This document shows, piece after piece, positions 44,832-56,560 of a stretch of DNA of 64,000 nt. The notes under the pieces were generated by a model. That model did not search any database, was not told the origin of the DNA, and worked only from the letters and a program-made list of their open reading frames with translations. Position 1 is the stretch's first letter. Every line of letters begins with the position of its first letter. The translations under genes and the position numbers were made by a program. This stretch comes from Hydrangea macrophylla (taxonomy: Eukaryota; Streptophyta; Magnoliopsida; Cornales; Hydrangeaceae). The stretch lies in assembly GCA_033977485.1 (NCBI GenBank), contig CM066994.1:49997155-50061154 (forward strand), read 5' to 3'.

Positions 44832-46305
44832 TGTTGGGAGTATGCCCTCAAACTAGTTAGTTAGACAATGGAATATCATAATGCATTTATGTATGTTGGT
44901 TCAGAAGATGAATATTAGACTGAAATCCTTCAACATCATTGTATGTGGTTCATTTGTGTATGTGATTACACATATAAGTTATGAATTACAAATCCTTGTT
45001 GTTTCAAATAAGTCACGGTGGATAATAAGTCTGGATAACTTATCAGGTATACACTGTAGCATGATTAACGTTTACAGGGTAGAATGATGAATCTCATTCA
45101 TAAGAGTTTTTGACGCTTGGTTAATATGCTAGTGCACACGGTGCGTTGATGGACCTGAGTTAAAACTATTGACACCCAAACGCTGTCACCGTCAATAGGA
45201 ACTCAAAACTTGTATAGGGGCACATGTCCTTAATCCTGAGACAACTATGAACATAAGTTGTGTGCTTGATTGCTTTGACTTATCAATCAGTGAGGTCTTG
45301 CAAGATCAACACCTAGATATATTGGGTAATCAAGTATGCAATGTTGGGGACATATATTGTCAAGATGGAATTCTACCCTCTTCTATAAAATGAAGAGTAA
45401 GTGTTCCCTTGAGAATATCACTAGGAGTGATTACTGAGAGCTGGCCAGCCTTGTAACCAAAGTACTTTGTTGACATGTTTGGTGATCCAAGCGTGGTGAA
45501 TGATACTCGAGGAATATAAGATGTATCTATCTATTGGGTTGACAGTATCTTGAAACATACATCCCAATGATAGATAGGAATACTGCCTAGTAGATAGACA
45601 TCCGTATCATATTATACAAGTCTAGTAATTGATTATGTATGTGTGATTTTGTTCTTATGCACTGGTTGTGCAATTATCATTTTATAGTGGCATTAATGAT
45701 AATTGATTAATTATTGATTCCTTAGTTAAGGTGTATTAACTAGATGGAATAATAATTCATTAGAGCCAGTAATTAAGAACCTAGGAGGTCCCACTCTTAG
45801 CTCCACAAGAATACTTGGAAAAGGCAATTGAGGATGAAGAACCAATTGATTGAAAGAGTTTCAATCATGTTCAATCGATCGAAAGTTTTCGATTGATTGA
45901 ACTCTAGCTTTGATCGATCGAAACCTAAAGTCGGTTTGGGAATCTATACATAGGGAAGCAACGTGCAGAAAAGAAGAGAACGTCATTTTATAATTCCAGA
46001 GCTGCAGAAACTATTTAAGGGTTCCTAAACCTTCTCTATCCTCTCCATTAGAGATCCCACCATCTCTAGCCTCTCCGAAAAGTATTCGAGGAGACATAAG
46101 GGTGAAAATCACCTAGAGGTTCCTGTTGGACAGTGCACAAGGAAGCCATATTCAGAATTGGGTTCAAGACCGTAAGGTATCATGCTCTCTCCCTCTTGTT
46201 CTACGCATCTATGGGATTGATATGTAGTAGATCCGAGCATACCGATTGAAGTTTTAAACTTTGTTTTTCCTATAAATAAGTTTTTGAAACCTATTTTCCC
46301 TTTAA
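44832..46305 (+). repeat. 5' LTR of copia C1
   Basis: It starts TGTTGGGAGTATGCC and ends just before the PBS; the exact last base is uncertain. It contains a TCGATCGA island (45846-45924) and, about 85 bases downstream, CTATTTAAGGG as a TATA-like motif, then a CTCTATCCTCTCC leader-like stretch. Confidence 0.72.
45846..45924 (+). promoter_or_regulatory. TCGATCGA island in copia C1 LTR
   Basis: Units of TTCAATCGATCGAAAG, TTTTCGATTGATTGAAC and TTTGATCGATCGAAAC occur. They are of the same kind as in the unrelated Athila LTRs. TATA-like sequence follows near 46011. Confidence 0.6.
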
Positions 46306-46306
46306 T

Positions 46307-46325
46307 TGGTATCCGAGCCAGGTTT
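46307..46325 (+). other. Primer binding site of copia C1
   Basis: TGGTATCCGAGCCAGGTTT is complementary to the 3' end of initiator tRNA-Met with one mismatch. It is the usual primer of many plant copia elements. Confidence 0.85.
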
Positions 46326-46393
46326 ATTTTGATCTATAGATGCATTTTGGAAACTCTAGTTTTGATTTACATTTCAATTTTAGTACTGGTTTT

Positions 46394-46923
46394 TGACATG
46401 GAAATATTTTGTTTGCGCTTGTGTGCTATACCCAAGTGTAGGTAGACGTGCAAGTAGTAATCTGGTGAAGACCAGGTCGATCCCACAGGGAAGGCTGTAA
46501 ACTAAATACTTAGATTAAACTCTAAAAGAGAAAGAAAATTCAAGATTAAAGCAAGGTGTAGAACACAAAGTTCCACAAATTAACTACTACTAAAATGATT
46601 AAATTAAACTAATGATCAACTAATTAACTAAAGCAATATTTAAAATAGGTTTTTACTTTAATAAAAGGGGGCGTTGGGATCACACGAATCCACAGTGCCC
46701 TAGCCATCTACCATGCAGTTACATTGAAGCTCGACGGAGTACATCTTCTACAGTATTCCGTATTTCTCTAAAAATAAAGAATCCATAGCCCTTTCATGAC
46801 CGGGACTATATCATCACAGTTGATTCAAAATACAAGAAAGTGGTTTAAAACGATAGTTAAGTCTTGCACTCTGAATGGAGTTGGCATTCAAAGTGGTTTG
46901 CAAAAGTTATTGAATAAAAATGC
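46394..46923 (-). repeat. Truncated 3' LTR of Athila element
   Basis: It matches 52806-53337 of the full LTR and stops at 46923, so about 1.1 kb of U3, including the TATA box and both islands, is deleted. The polypurine tract was probably lost in the same deletion. Confidence 0.85.
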
Positions 46924-47144
46924 CTTGTTCTGGTATTCTGAATCAGCCCATGACCCGATCGAGTGAACATCATCCTCTCTCATTCTTTCAGCCTGCAGGG
47001 GAGAGATAATGTGGAATAGCAGATTAGAAATAATGTCACAAATACAAAGGAAAGAGCAGAACAACAGTAACTAAAAAAAATAAAGTACAAGGAAAGTAAA
47101 GAGTACAACAACAAGTGGAAGACATGCATTAGCGTTCTAGATTG

Positions 47145-47440
47145 AGGAATAGTTGGGCTCATCCAGTTGGATGTGCTCAACTTTAGGTTCGAAGTTATCC
47201 AAGAACGGCTTCAATCTTTGGCCATTGACCTTCAAACTCTCATCGTTCTTTGGATTTAATAGCTCGACGGCCCCATGTGGAAAAAACAGATTTAATTAAT
47301 AACGGTCCTGTCCACCGAGAACGGAGTTTTCCTGGGAAACGATGAAGGCGAGAGTCATACAACAAGACTTTCCGCCTTGGCTCGAATGATTTGTGAAAGA
47401 TTGTTCTATAGTGGCGAGCCATCAACTTTTCCTTATACAA
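47145..47440 (-). pseudogene. Athila integrase C-terminus
   Basis: KSFEPRRKVLLYDSRLHRFPG and LRSRWTGPLLIKSVF are the usual end of Athila integrase. After a shift, PFLDNFEPKVEHIQLDEPN closes the polyprotein near 47150. Confidence 0.75.
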
Positions 47441-47462
47441 CTTGGCAGAGTCATATGCATCT

Positions 47463-48150
47463 CTACGGATTTCCTCTAGCTCTGCAAGTTGAAGTTTTTA
47501 TAACTGCCCCCTCCTTAATATCGAAATTTAATGAGCGTATTGCCCAATATGCTTTATGCATGATTTCAACAGGGAGGTGGCATGCCTTTCTGTACACTAG
47601 CCTATATGGGGATATCCCCAAGTTTGTTTTATAAATAGTACGGTACGCCCACAGAGCATTGGTTAATTTATATGCCCAGTCTTTCCTGTTTGAACTAACC
47701 GTTTTTTCGAGAATATGTTTTATTTCTCGGTTAGCCAATTCTGCCTGCCCGTTAGTTTGTGGGTGGTAGGCTAAGGCGATTTTATTGAGAAGTGACTCCA
47801 AGGGTCTATTGCAGAAGTGCTTTCCTTGGTCACTGATTAATGCCTTAGGGGTTCCGAAACGCGAAAGAATGTTTTCTTTTAAGAAAGAAACAACTGTTCG
47901 ATGATCATTTTGCCTTGTTGGGATTGCCTCTACCCATTTTGAGATATACTCCACAGCAAGAAGTATGTACTCGCAGTTATTTGACTTCGGGAATGGACCC
48001 ATGAAATCTATGCCCCAACAATAAAAAATTTCAATTATGATTATGGAGGTCAGGGGCATAGAGTTCCGTTTTGAAATTGTACCAAGCTTTTGACAGCGTT
48101 CACGATTTACAAAAGGAATAGGCATCCTTAAATATGGTTAGCCAGTAGAA
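47463..48150 (-). pseudogene. Athila integrase core
   Basis: The catalytic triad is intact: WGIDFMGPFPKS, ALISDQGKHFCN, and NGQAELANREIKHIL. LTNALWAYRTIYKTNLG and SPYRLVYRKACHLPVEI follow. The frame shifts near 47465. Together with the finger region it would form a near-complete integrase. Confidence 0.88.
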
Positions 48151-48180
48151 ACCGCTATGTAGGATTTTTTGTGCGGTCTT

Positions 48181-48519
48181 CTATGAAGCAAAATGGCCAC
48201 CGCAGGCTTTCGAATGACATGAGGCTAGAATTCTAGTTATATCCTCATTCGGAATGCAACGTCTGATGACCTGATCAGCGCAATATTTGAACAAGTATGG
48301 GTCATCAAAAAAGAAGTGACGCGCGAATGAGAGGAACTTTTTTTTATCTTGATTTGACCAATGTTCTGGGGTTTTGGCCGTGACTAGGTAATTTACTATA
48401 TCCATATACCAGGGCAAACTGGAAATAGTCATCAGTTGCTCATCTGGGAATTCATCCTTGATAGGTAGCGGTTCAGTATTGTCAACAAACATTAACCGCG
48501 ACAGATGGTCCGCGACCAC
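48181..48519 (-). pseudogene. Athila RNase H end and integrase finger start
   Basis: VADHLSRLMFVDN marks the end of RNase H, then LPWYMDIVNYLVTAK and CADQVIRRCIPNEDI, HSKACGGHFAS enter the integrase finger. A TAG breaks it near 48181. Confidence 0.8.
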
Positions 48520-48990
48520 ATTTTCTACTCCCTTTTTATCTTTGATTGTGATGTAAAACTCTTAGAGTAGGAGTATCCAACGAATCAGCCTTTGTTTCGT
48601 GTCCTTCTTGGATAACAAGTATTTGAGGGCTGAGTGGTCTGTAAACAGACGATTGGGGACCCTATTAGATAAGACCTGAATTTATCCAAAGTGAAGACTA
48701 TAACCAGTAGCTCTTTTTCAGTAGCTGTATAATTTATTTGAGCTTCATTCAGCGTTCGACTGGCATAGTAGATAACGTAGGGCTTATTATCCTTCCTCTA
48801 TCCTAGAACTACGCCAATAGCGTAGTCACTAGCATCGCACATTAGTTCGAATGGCAAACCCCAGTCGGGTGCCTGTATTATGGATGCGGAGGTAAGGTGT
48901 TCTTTTAGTGCATCAAAAGATATTTGACAACTTTCCGACCACTCAAAGGGTGTGTCTTTAACTACAGTTGACAGAGTGGTCAGGATATTG
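48520..48990 (-). pseudogene. Athila RNase H, broken
   Basis: Frame-scattered RNase H sequence lies between RT and VADHLSRL: traces of a CDASDYAIGVVLGQ-type start, INYTATEKELLV and a [13 protein letters not shown] strand are visible in different frames. There are several stops and at least two shifts. Confidence 0.65.
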
Positions 48991-48992
48991 CA

Positions 48993-50775
48993 CTAAAGTT
49001 CTGGATAAATTGATGATAAAATCCCGCATGTCCCAGAAAAAGAGCGGATGTCTTTGACTATACGGGGGACAGGTAGATTCGAGATTCTGTCGATCTTTGC
49101 TTTACCCACTTGGATACCTTTGTCAGAGATGATGTGGCTGAGGACTATTCCACTGGTCACCATGAAGTGACATTTTTCCCAGTTTAACACCAGGTGTTTG
49201 TCCTCACATCGTGCTAACACACGTTCAAGATTGTCAAGACAGTTTTCTAAACTATAGCCGAACACAAAAAAATTGTCCATGAAAACTTCAAGTATTTGCT
49301 TGACCATATCACTGAATATACTGAGCATGCACCGCTGAAATGTAGAAGGTGCATTGCATAAATCGAAAGGCATAGGAGAAAGTACCAAACAGACATGTGA
49401 AAGTCATTTTCTCCTGATCTTCTAGAGCAATTTCAATTTGGTTATACCCACTGTATCCATCCAAAAAGCAGTAGTACTTATGACCCGCCACTCGTTCTAG
49501 CATTTGATCCATGAATGGCAAAGGAAAGTGGTCTTTCCGGGTCACAGTATTCAATTTTGGGTAATCGATACACATCCACCATCCGGTGGGGACGCGTGTT
49601 GGCACTAATTCGTTGTCTTTATTTGGGATTACAATTATGCCTGCCTTCTTTGGTACCACTTGGGTTGGACTAACCCAGGGACTGTCAGAAATTGGATATA
49701 TGATTCCAACGTCAAGTAGTTTTAAGACTTCCTTTTTAACTACTTCTTTCATGTTGGGATTCAGATGCCTTTGCATTTTTCGTGAAGGTTTAGTGTCTTC
49801 CTCCAAATATATGTTATGGGTACAAACAGACGAGCTTATGCCTTTGAGGTTGGCAATAGTCCATCCTAATGCGCCCTTATGTTGTTTTAGCATTCGAATT
49901 AATTTACCCTCTTGTTCTAGATTTAAAGTAGATGATATGGTAACCGGATATGTCTTTTCAGTCCCTAGAAAAATGCATTTGAGCTCCTTTGGAAGCTCCT
50001 TCAAATCCAAATCGGGAAACTGAAAGTTTGAGGGCATGACTAACTTTGTTTTTGGAGGCAATGGTTCATATGGTGTTACCCACATGCACTCAGCTCTATC
50101 CTCCTCTTTTGTTTCCATAATGAGGCAAGTTTGATTTAAAGCAGCATCCAATGGGGTAGAATCTTTAGGTTGATAAATAGCGTCGAATTGTGACACAACT
50201 ACCTCCAAAGGATCTTTGTAATCAACAAAATCAGCCTCATCTTCGATGACCGTCTCGATATAGTTAACTTCTTCTTCGTCCTCGTATTCTTCAGGTTGGG
50301 GATTTGAAAAGATTTTTACATTTAAAGTCATATTCCCGAATACGATGGTCATTATACCACTTCTTATTTTTATTGTGGCATCAATTGTGTTGAGGAATGG
50401 ACTTTTGAATATCACCGGGATTTGTGCACATAGATTAGACACAGGTTCAGTGTCCAAAATTATAAAATTGACTGGGAAGACAAATGAGTCTATCTGCACA
50501 AGAATGTCCTCCAGTATTCCTCTAAGGTATTTGACCGACCTATCTGCCAATTGTAGTGCAAATTGGGTAGGTTTGAGTTCACCCAACCCTAGTTATTTAT
50601 AAACTGAGTATGGCAGCAGGTTTACGCCTTCTCCTAGATCAAGGAGTACATTGTCTATTCTTTGATTCCCAATTTGACATGAGATAATTGGAGTACCGGG
50701 GTCTTTGAGTTTCGGAGGTAATTCATTTTGGATGATCGCACTTGCTTGGCAAGCGACATAAGCGTGTTTCTTCAC
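48993..50775 (-). pseudogene. Athila protease and reverse transcriptase
   Basis: Protease: LLDLGEGVNLLPYSVYK, stop near 50593, then GELKPTQFALQLADRSV. RT: KEVLKLLDVGIIYPISDSPW, VPTGWWMCIDYPKLNTVTRK, FLDGYSGYNQIEIALEDQEK, then after a frame change near 49350 LCNAPSTFQRCM. The catalytic loop reads VFMDNFFVFG, so the second of the two essential aspartates is Asn. The long stretch 49309-50586 is otherwise open. Confidence 0.88.
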
Positions 50776-50902
50776 ACTTTGCTCCTCTTAACTGTGCATA
50801 AGTCTTTAAGATACTTAGCATAAGTCGGTACTTGTTTGATTGCATCAAGGAGTGGGAGGTTTAATTTGACTTGTTTAAACATTTCCAAGAACTCCTGATT
50901 CT

Positions 50903-51286
50903 TTATCTCATTTTTGGGTTTTTAACCCTTTGAGGGTAAGGTGTGGGGAAAGGGCATTTTGGTAATTCGTTATTAACGGGCTCCTTTCCAGGCCTTCTCT
51001 CAACTTCTTCTACTTCTTTAGGAGCTTCACCATTTAACTCTAATGGTTTGTTACTAGCAGACGGCTCCTCTTCCTGAGTAGATGGTTCGTCTTTATTTAC
51101 CACTTCATCCTCTTCATATTCCTCGGGAGTAGAACGAGGCATGTTTTGCCCTATAATCTTGCCACTTCTCAGAGTAGTCATGGCTTTAGCATGTTCTTGA
51201 TTATTGGGACCATTATTGTATCCCTTAGGGTTTTGAAGTGGTTGGGCAGAAAACGCTCCTCCCGATCCCTCTTGTCGTGCATCCAT
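50903..51286 (-). pseudogene. Athila gag-protease linker
   Basis: An acidic linker with MTTLRSGKIIGQ, the phrase that precedes protease in Athila polyproteins, followed by a Glu-rich tract and CPFPTPYPQRV. It ends in a stop near 50903. Confidence 0.72.
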
Positions 51287-51334
51287 TCTCTAATGTCGCA
51301 AACATTTTGCTCATCATTTGAATTAACTGTTGTG

Positions 51335-52675
51335 TTAAGTTCGCATTAGAGAGTGGATCTTCCTCTTGCACCTTTTTATGTGGTGGCACATACACATTTG
51401 ACTGTTGATTATTAGAGGGTTGAGCTTGGTTGTAGTTATTTGATCTATTTTGATTGAATGGCTGGGACTGCCTATTGTATTGCCCTTGATATTAGTTATT
51501 GTTGTTGTAAGGTTGTTATTGATATTGATTTTGGGTCCCAGCGTCGTTTTTCCAATCAAAACTGGGTGATTCCATCGATTGTTATTATTTTGAAAATCAT
51601 TATTGTTATTGTAGGAATTCCCCGCCCCTCTATATCCTTGCATGGCATTCATCTCCACGGGGGCTTGTTTCTGAAAGTATGGCACATTGGGACAGTATTG
51701 AGTGGTATGTCCCAACATATAATTGCATTTGCCACATGGTTCTTTAGGTAAAACCTGCCTAGAACTCTCTCCTTTCGTCCCTAACTCTTCAACTTTCTTT
51801 ACTAGTTCTTCGTATTTGGTTATTAGATGATCTTCACTTTTTAGTTGATATATACTTTTCTCCTCTACACATGATATCTGTGTGCGTGAGACATCGTCAG
51901 GGTTAGACCATTCATGAGCGTGTTCAGCCAACCACTCGAAGTGAGCTTCAACCTCTTCAATATTTTTGATAAGGAATGCACCTGCGCTCATGGTTTCAGC
52001 CAGCTTTTTAGTTTCACAGTTTAATCCTTCATAAAAGTAGCTAATGGTTCACCATTTCTCGTACTTGTGATGTGGGCATGAGAGAAGCAAATACTTGAAA
52101 CGCTCCCAAGTTTGGGTGAAGATTTCATTACTCTTTTGTTTGTAGGAGTTTATTTAATGTTTAAGTTCGGTGGTCATGCGAGGTGGAAAGAATTTCTTTA
52201 AAAATGCAGTGTTCATCGCATGTCAGGTGAAAATTGAGTTTGGATTGAGGGTGAGCAGCCACGCTTTTGCCTTATCCTTCAGAGTGAAGGGAAATAACAT
52301 TAAGCGCGTCACATCTATAGGACAGTTTTGGGAGAACGTTTTACAAACATCCTTGAAATTCTTGACATGTAGATATGCCTTCTCGCTTTCCATCCCATGA
52401 AAGGATGGAAGAAGTTGAATCATTCCATTGTGAAATTGGAATTCGCCCGCATGTGGTGGAATAAGGATACAAGAAGGTGTAGGTGCGTGTTCGGGTTGCA
52501 TGAGATCGCACAAGGGATGCAACGAATCATCAATAGGCACAACCCTATTCTCACCATTTTCACTTTGATCGTCAGCCATTGATTCTGTAGGTGTGGCTAA
52601 AGGATTAATAGAACTAGAAGAATTGGATGAGTAGAGTGGATTTCCGTAAACTCCTTCGATGGAATTATTGGACAT
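51335..52675 (-). pseudogene. Athila gag
   Basis: The start is ATG at 52675. Capsid signatures include GMIQLLPSFHGMESEKAYLH and LMLFPFTLKDKAKAWL. A stop or shift lies near 52223; the frame resumes at 51991 with SAGAFLIKNIEEVEAHFEWL and a finger CGKCNYMLGHTTQYC, then an Asn-rich stretch. The gene is full length but interrupted. Confidence 0.85.
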
Positions 52676-52781
52676 GAAAGAGATAAGCCTAAGAAGATTT
52701 TTTTGTAAAGAACTAAAAGAAAAAGGAAAATAGAAATAGATAAAGACAGACTTAGGTAATCTAAGCGTTAGCTAGTCGCCT

Positions 52782-52799
52782 TCCCCGGCAATGGCACCA
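52782..52799 (-). other. Primer binding site of Athila element
   Basis: The minus strand reads TGGTGCCATTGCCGGGGA. This is complementary to the 3' end of tRNA-Asp with two mismatches, the known Athila primer. Confidence 0.82.
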
Positions 52800-53457
52800 A
52801 AAACTTGACACGAAAATATTTTGTGTGCGCTTGTGTGCTATACCCAAGTGTAGGTAGAGATGCAAGTAGTAATCTGGTTAAGACCAGGTCAATCCCACAG
52901 GGAAGGTTGTAAACTAAATACTTAGATTAAACTCTAAAAGAAAAAGAAAATTCAAGATTAAAGCAAGGTGTAGAACACAAAGTTCCACAAATTAACTACT
53001 ACTAAAATGTTTAAACTAAACTAATGATCAACTAATTAACTAAAGCAATATTTAAAACAGGTTTTTACTTTAATAAAAGGGGGCGTTGGGATCACACGAA
53101 TCCACAGTGACCTAGGCATCTACCATGCAGTTACATTGAAGCTCGATGGAGTACATCTTCTACAGTATTCCGTATTTCTCTAAAAATAAAGAATCTATAG
53201 CCCTTTCATGACCGGGACTATATCATCACAGTTGATTCAAAATACAAGAAATTGGTTTAAAACAATAGTTAATTCTTGCACTATGAATGGTGTTAGCATT
53301 CAAAGTGGTTTGCAAAAGTTATTGAAGAAGAATGCCTTAAGGCTTAAAGTTCAAAAACTGTTTTGACAAATTGAGCATTTGGGGACAATTTGATAACAAA
53401 TCTCTAAAGCAGAAATTCTAGGAAAACTGCATAGGATATTCTCAAGAATTAGAGAGT

Positions 53458-53580
53458 TCGATTGATCGACGCGCTTTCGATCAATCGAACATCGTCATCT
53501 CTCAATCGATCGAAATGTCTTCGATCTCTTGACTGTCTCTCTGGGTCGATCGATCGAACTCACTTCGATCGATCGAACAC
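53458..53580 (-). promoter_or_regulatory. TCGATCGA island, downstream block of Athila LTR
   Basis: About eight units of TTCGATCGATCGAAC type with a few AT variants. It lies in the predicted transcribed part of the LTR. Confidence 0.6.
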
Positions 53581-53996
53581 AGGTTTTAAACTGCTACACG
53601 ACAGAGGCTGGAGATCACTGCTTCATCGTGATCTCCCAACTTTAGGACTACTCAGACATGGTCTGGAGTGTCACAGATTTGTTTTTAACGTAAATATTCA
53701 TTAAGGTTGTGTTTGGTTTTGATTTAAACATTAAACTTATGAAAACTATGGGTTTAACAATATCTAACATGCAAGACTACGATTCTAACAGATTATACTA
53801 CAAAAAACTATTAACAGAATGTAAATTAACTGATGTATAAAAACCTGGAATAAAGAACTTTGATTACTCACTAAGAATCCAAGCCAAAGTCAATGTAAAA
53901 CCTTGAGAAACCCACACAACCAAGAATAAATCTCTCTATCTCTCTATAAACTGAAGAAAACAATGTGGGCATCCTTTTGGACGTATTCAGAACTAA

Positions 53997-54004
53997 TATT
54001 TATA
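53997..54004 (-). promoter_or_regulatory. TATA box of Athila LTR
   Basis: The minus strand reads CTATAAATATTAG, about 70 bases after the upstream TCGATCGA island. Confidence 0.65.
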
Positions 54005-54072
54005 GATAACCTAAGGCTAGGGTTACAAAAGAGTGTCTCTGCTGCGTGCATGTAAGTTCTGATAAAAGGCAT

Positions 54073-54186
54073 GTTGGATCGATCGAACATCACTCGATCG
54101 ATTGAACTTCTGAATTACTCGAGCGCTTGAACTGGACTCAATCAATCGAAATCTCGATCTCTTGAACCTCTTCGATCGCTCGAACT
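54073..54186 (-). promoter_or_regulatory. TCGATCGA island upstream of TATA in Athila LTR
   Basis: Units of GGATCGATCGAACATC and CTCGATCGATTGAAC type, about seven in all. It is the same position and type as in the solo LTR. Confidence 0.6.
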
Positions 54187-54437
54187 CCAAATTTCAGCTT
54201 TAACTTTCCTTGCTTGTAATCAAGTCTTCCCTTTATCCTGTTATTCATTTCTTCTCACAGCAAAATAGTGATCTGCATAAATAGTAGCTAAAATAACACA
54301 ACTTATCATAGATTAGTTACATCGTATAAAAGCTGGCAGTGTAATACAAATTGCAGATATAGCAGGGAATTGTAAACTATATCAGTGTATTTCTCTATTT
54401 TACCGCGGTTGTATTTTACAAATACCCCCGCTTATCA

Positions 54438-55756
54438 GTTTTGAAACAGCGTCATCACATATCTATTTTTGCAGCAGTTTTGTAGCAGAAAATGAATCTA
54501 TGATTGTATTAGATTCATGGTAGTTTTGATCGATCGAAGGCTTTTCGATTGATTGAAAATGTATGTGTTCGATTGATCGAAAGAGTTTCGATCGATTGAA
54601 ACTGTGGTGGTTTTGATCGATGAAAGTGTTTAGAGTGATTGAACCGATGTTGGGTTCGATCGATTGAAGGCGCTGCGACATCAATCCTGCGAATAGGAGA
54701 GTCGCACCGATTTTCTTAGCCTTTTTATATTTATTGTTGTTTTCTATTTCTAGACAAATTGTAAGCTTCAAAAGAAGCATATGACCAATGTAATAGAATT
54801 AGATAGTCCATGAAGATGGAAGAGCAAGTTGTTGTCCATGAAGATGGAGGCGGAGGCAATCAAACCAAGAAAGAGGTTCTATGGAGATAGAGTCATGGGA
54901 GATAGAGGCATCGTTGAATGCTTTTATTTCAATTTTAGTTTTTTGTTTTATGTGCTTAGTTGTGATTGGAATTTTATATTTTGTTACTATTTGCATGCAT
55001 GCAAAACAAGTTTTCTAAAATAAAAATCAAAACCATTTCAACACATTAGTAAACACTGGATATTTATAGGCAATGTGAAGAAACATTTTCTTTTTCAAAA
55101 TTAAAAATTCCTATTAGTTCAATGTAAGTATGAGAGATACTCTGTGTCACTCATTTATGAGTGATCATTCTATACGGAGGGTATTTCTTATTGATTACTA
55201 GATATGAACTTCTTATAAAAAAAATCTAGTGGGAGAGGGACTTATTTTATAACTCCCATAGCCTTCCATAAATGGTTCATTGTAAGGTGGATAGTATATT
55301 CTTAGTCACCCAACCATCGATGATAATTCCATACGGAGGATAGACTGTTCATTGGTTACTAGATCTGAATTTGCTTTAGATAGAATCAATGAGACGTGTT
55401 AGAGGGTGACCACTACACTGAGGCACTACTTGAGGCGGTTGTTATTGGATTCTAGTTACTGGTGAACACTAGCTAAGCTATGGGTAAGGGATTCCACACG
55501 GAGCATTATCCAGAAACTTAGAGACCAAAAGCTCAGGAGTCATGAGTTGTTTTGTAAGAGTTGCATGACATTCATGATGGATTTCCCAATCAGGCTATGA
55601 GGTTATGATCGCCACAGGGAGACTTAATTTCATATGCTTAACATCCTGAAGACAATTAATGAGTTGGTTAAGGGAATTCCAATGTATCATATAAATTGTC
55701 ATATTCATGATTTCCATATTGTAATACTGTTATAATTTTTGTATTTCAAATTCATT
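54438..55756 (+). other. Leader of copia C1
   Basis: Non-coding leader after the Athila insertion. It starts with a further TCGATCGA island (54528-54672; units such as TTTTGATCGATCGAAGG). Then comes AT-rich sequence with no convincing gene up to the gag ATG at 55757. Confidence 0.65.
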
Positions 55757-56560
55757 ATGTCTAGCCCACTTACTATAACCATGATCCAGAATAATCTAAT
55801 TGGAAATAACTACGGTGAATGAAAACTGGAACTAGATGAATTGTTAACTGCTAATGGATGTAAATACGTTTTACCATTCCCTGTCCGCCTATTCTATGCA
55901 GATCTTGTAGATCAATATTGGCAGTGGATAAGCGTTAAAGGTATAGCTTGCTCTAGCATCTTAGACTCCTTGTCTGATGTGCAGAAATAGTAACATCAAC
56001 CTTTTCGCACTGCCCGTGCTATAATATTGAACTTCGAGGAGATGTTTGGAGAATTGAGTCGAACTGCAAGGCTTAGAGCCTTGGAGTTAGTCATGGACAC
56101 CAGAATGTTGAAAGGAACTTCAATAAGAGAACATATTTTTAAAATGATTACTTATTTCAAAGTACTAGAAGTTTTGGGTTCCGACATTGATGGTGAGACT
56201 CAAGTTGACATAATCTTGTATTCATTGCATTCATCATTCACTAAATTTAAAAGGATTTTTAAAATGAGTAAAACAGTTTTCTCAACAAGTGAGTTGATGA
56301 GCTCTCTTGAGGCAACGATGGATATAGTCAAAGAGGAGTCAAATGTTCAGAATATTGGAATGGTTTCATCTTCTGGAACTAAGCCTGAGGGCATAAGTTT
56401 AGAGAGGAGAAGCAAGACTCAAGGATAGGTGAGCCTAACCCAACTATTAGGAAGAAGGTAAGACTTGGAAAGGGAAAGGCTGGTGTTGTGCCAAAAGGAA
56501 AGTGTTTCTATTATGGCATAAGAGGGCATTGGAAAAGGAACTGTGTGGAATAGTTGACTG
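55757..56560 (+). pseudogene. Copia gag (C1)
   Basis: The ATG start is at 55757. An early TGA lies at 55820, and two stops lie near 55987. The open part 56027-56428 shows NFEEMFGELSRTARLRALE, GTSIREHIFKMITYFKVLEV and DIDGETQVDIILYSLHSSF, the usual copia capsid pattern. The finger reads GKCFYYGIRGHWKRNC with Tyr in place of the second Cys. Confidence 0.83.

Larger units (their letters stand above)
46394..54437 (-). mobile_element. Athila-type Ty3/gypsy element, TSD GTTTT
   Basis: Coding order on the minus strand is gag, protease, RT, RNase H, integrase. The 5' LTR is on the right (52806-54437) and a shortened 3' LTR on the left (46394 to about 46923). GTTTT flanks both ends (46389-46393 and 54438-54442). 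A PBS for tRNA-Asp (52782-52799) is typical of Athila. It inserted into the leader of copia C1. There are stops throughout and no env-like gene. Confidence 0.92.
52806..54437 (-). repeat. 5' LTR of Athila element
   Basis: On the minus strand it begins TGATAAGCGGGGG and ends CGTGTCA. It contains two TCGATCGA islands, 54073-54186 upstream and 53458-53580 downstream of a TATA box at 53997-54004. It is collinear with the solo LTR 12111-13746. Confidence 0.92.

Noticed and set aside
46980..47180. Env-like membrane protein of Athila on the minus strand
   Set aside because: A hydrophobic run (FLVLYFF-like) exists, but it is short, contains a stop and lacks a signal peptide or other env features. 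Probably untranslated 3' sequence.
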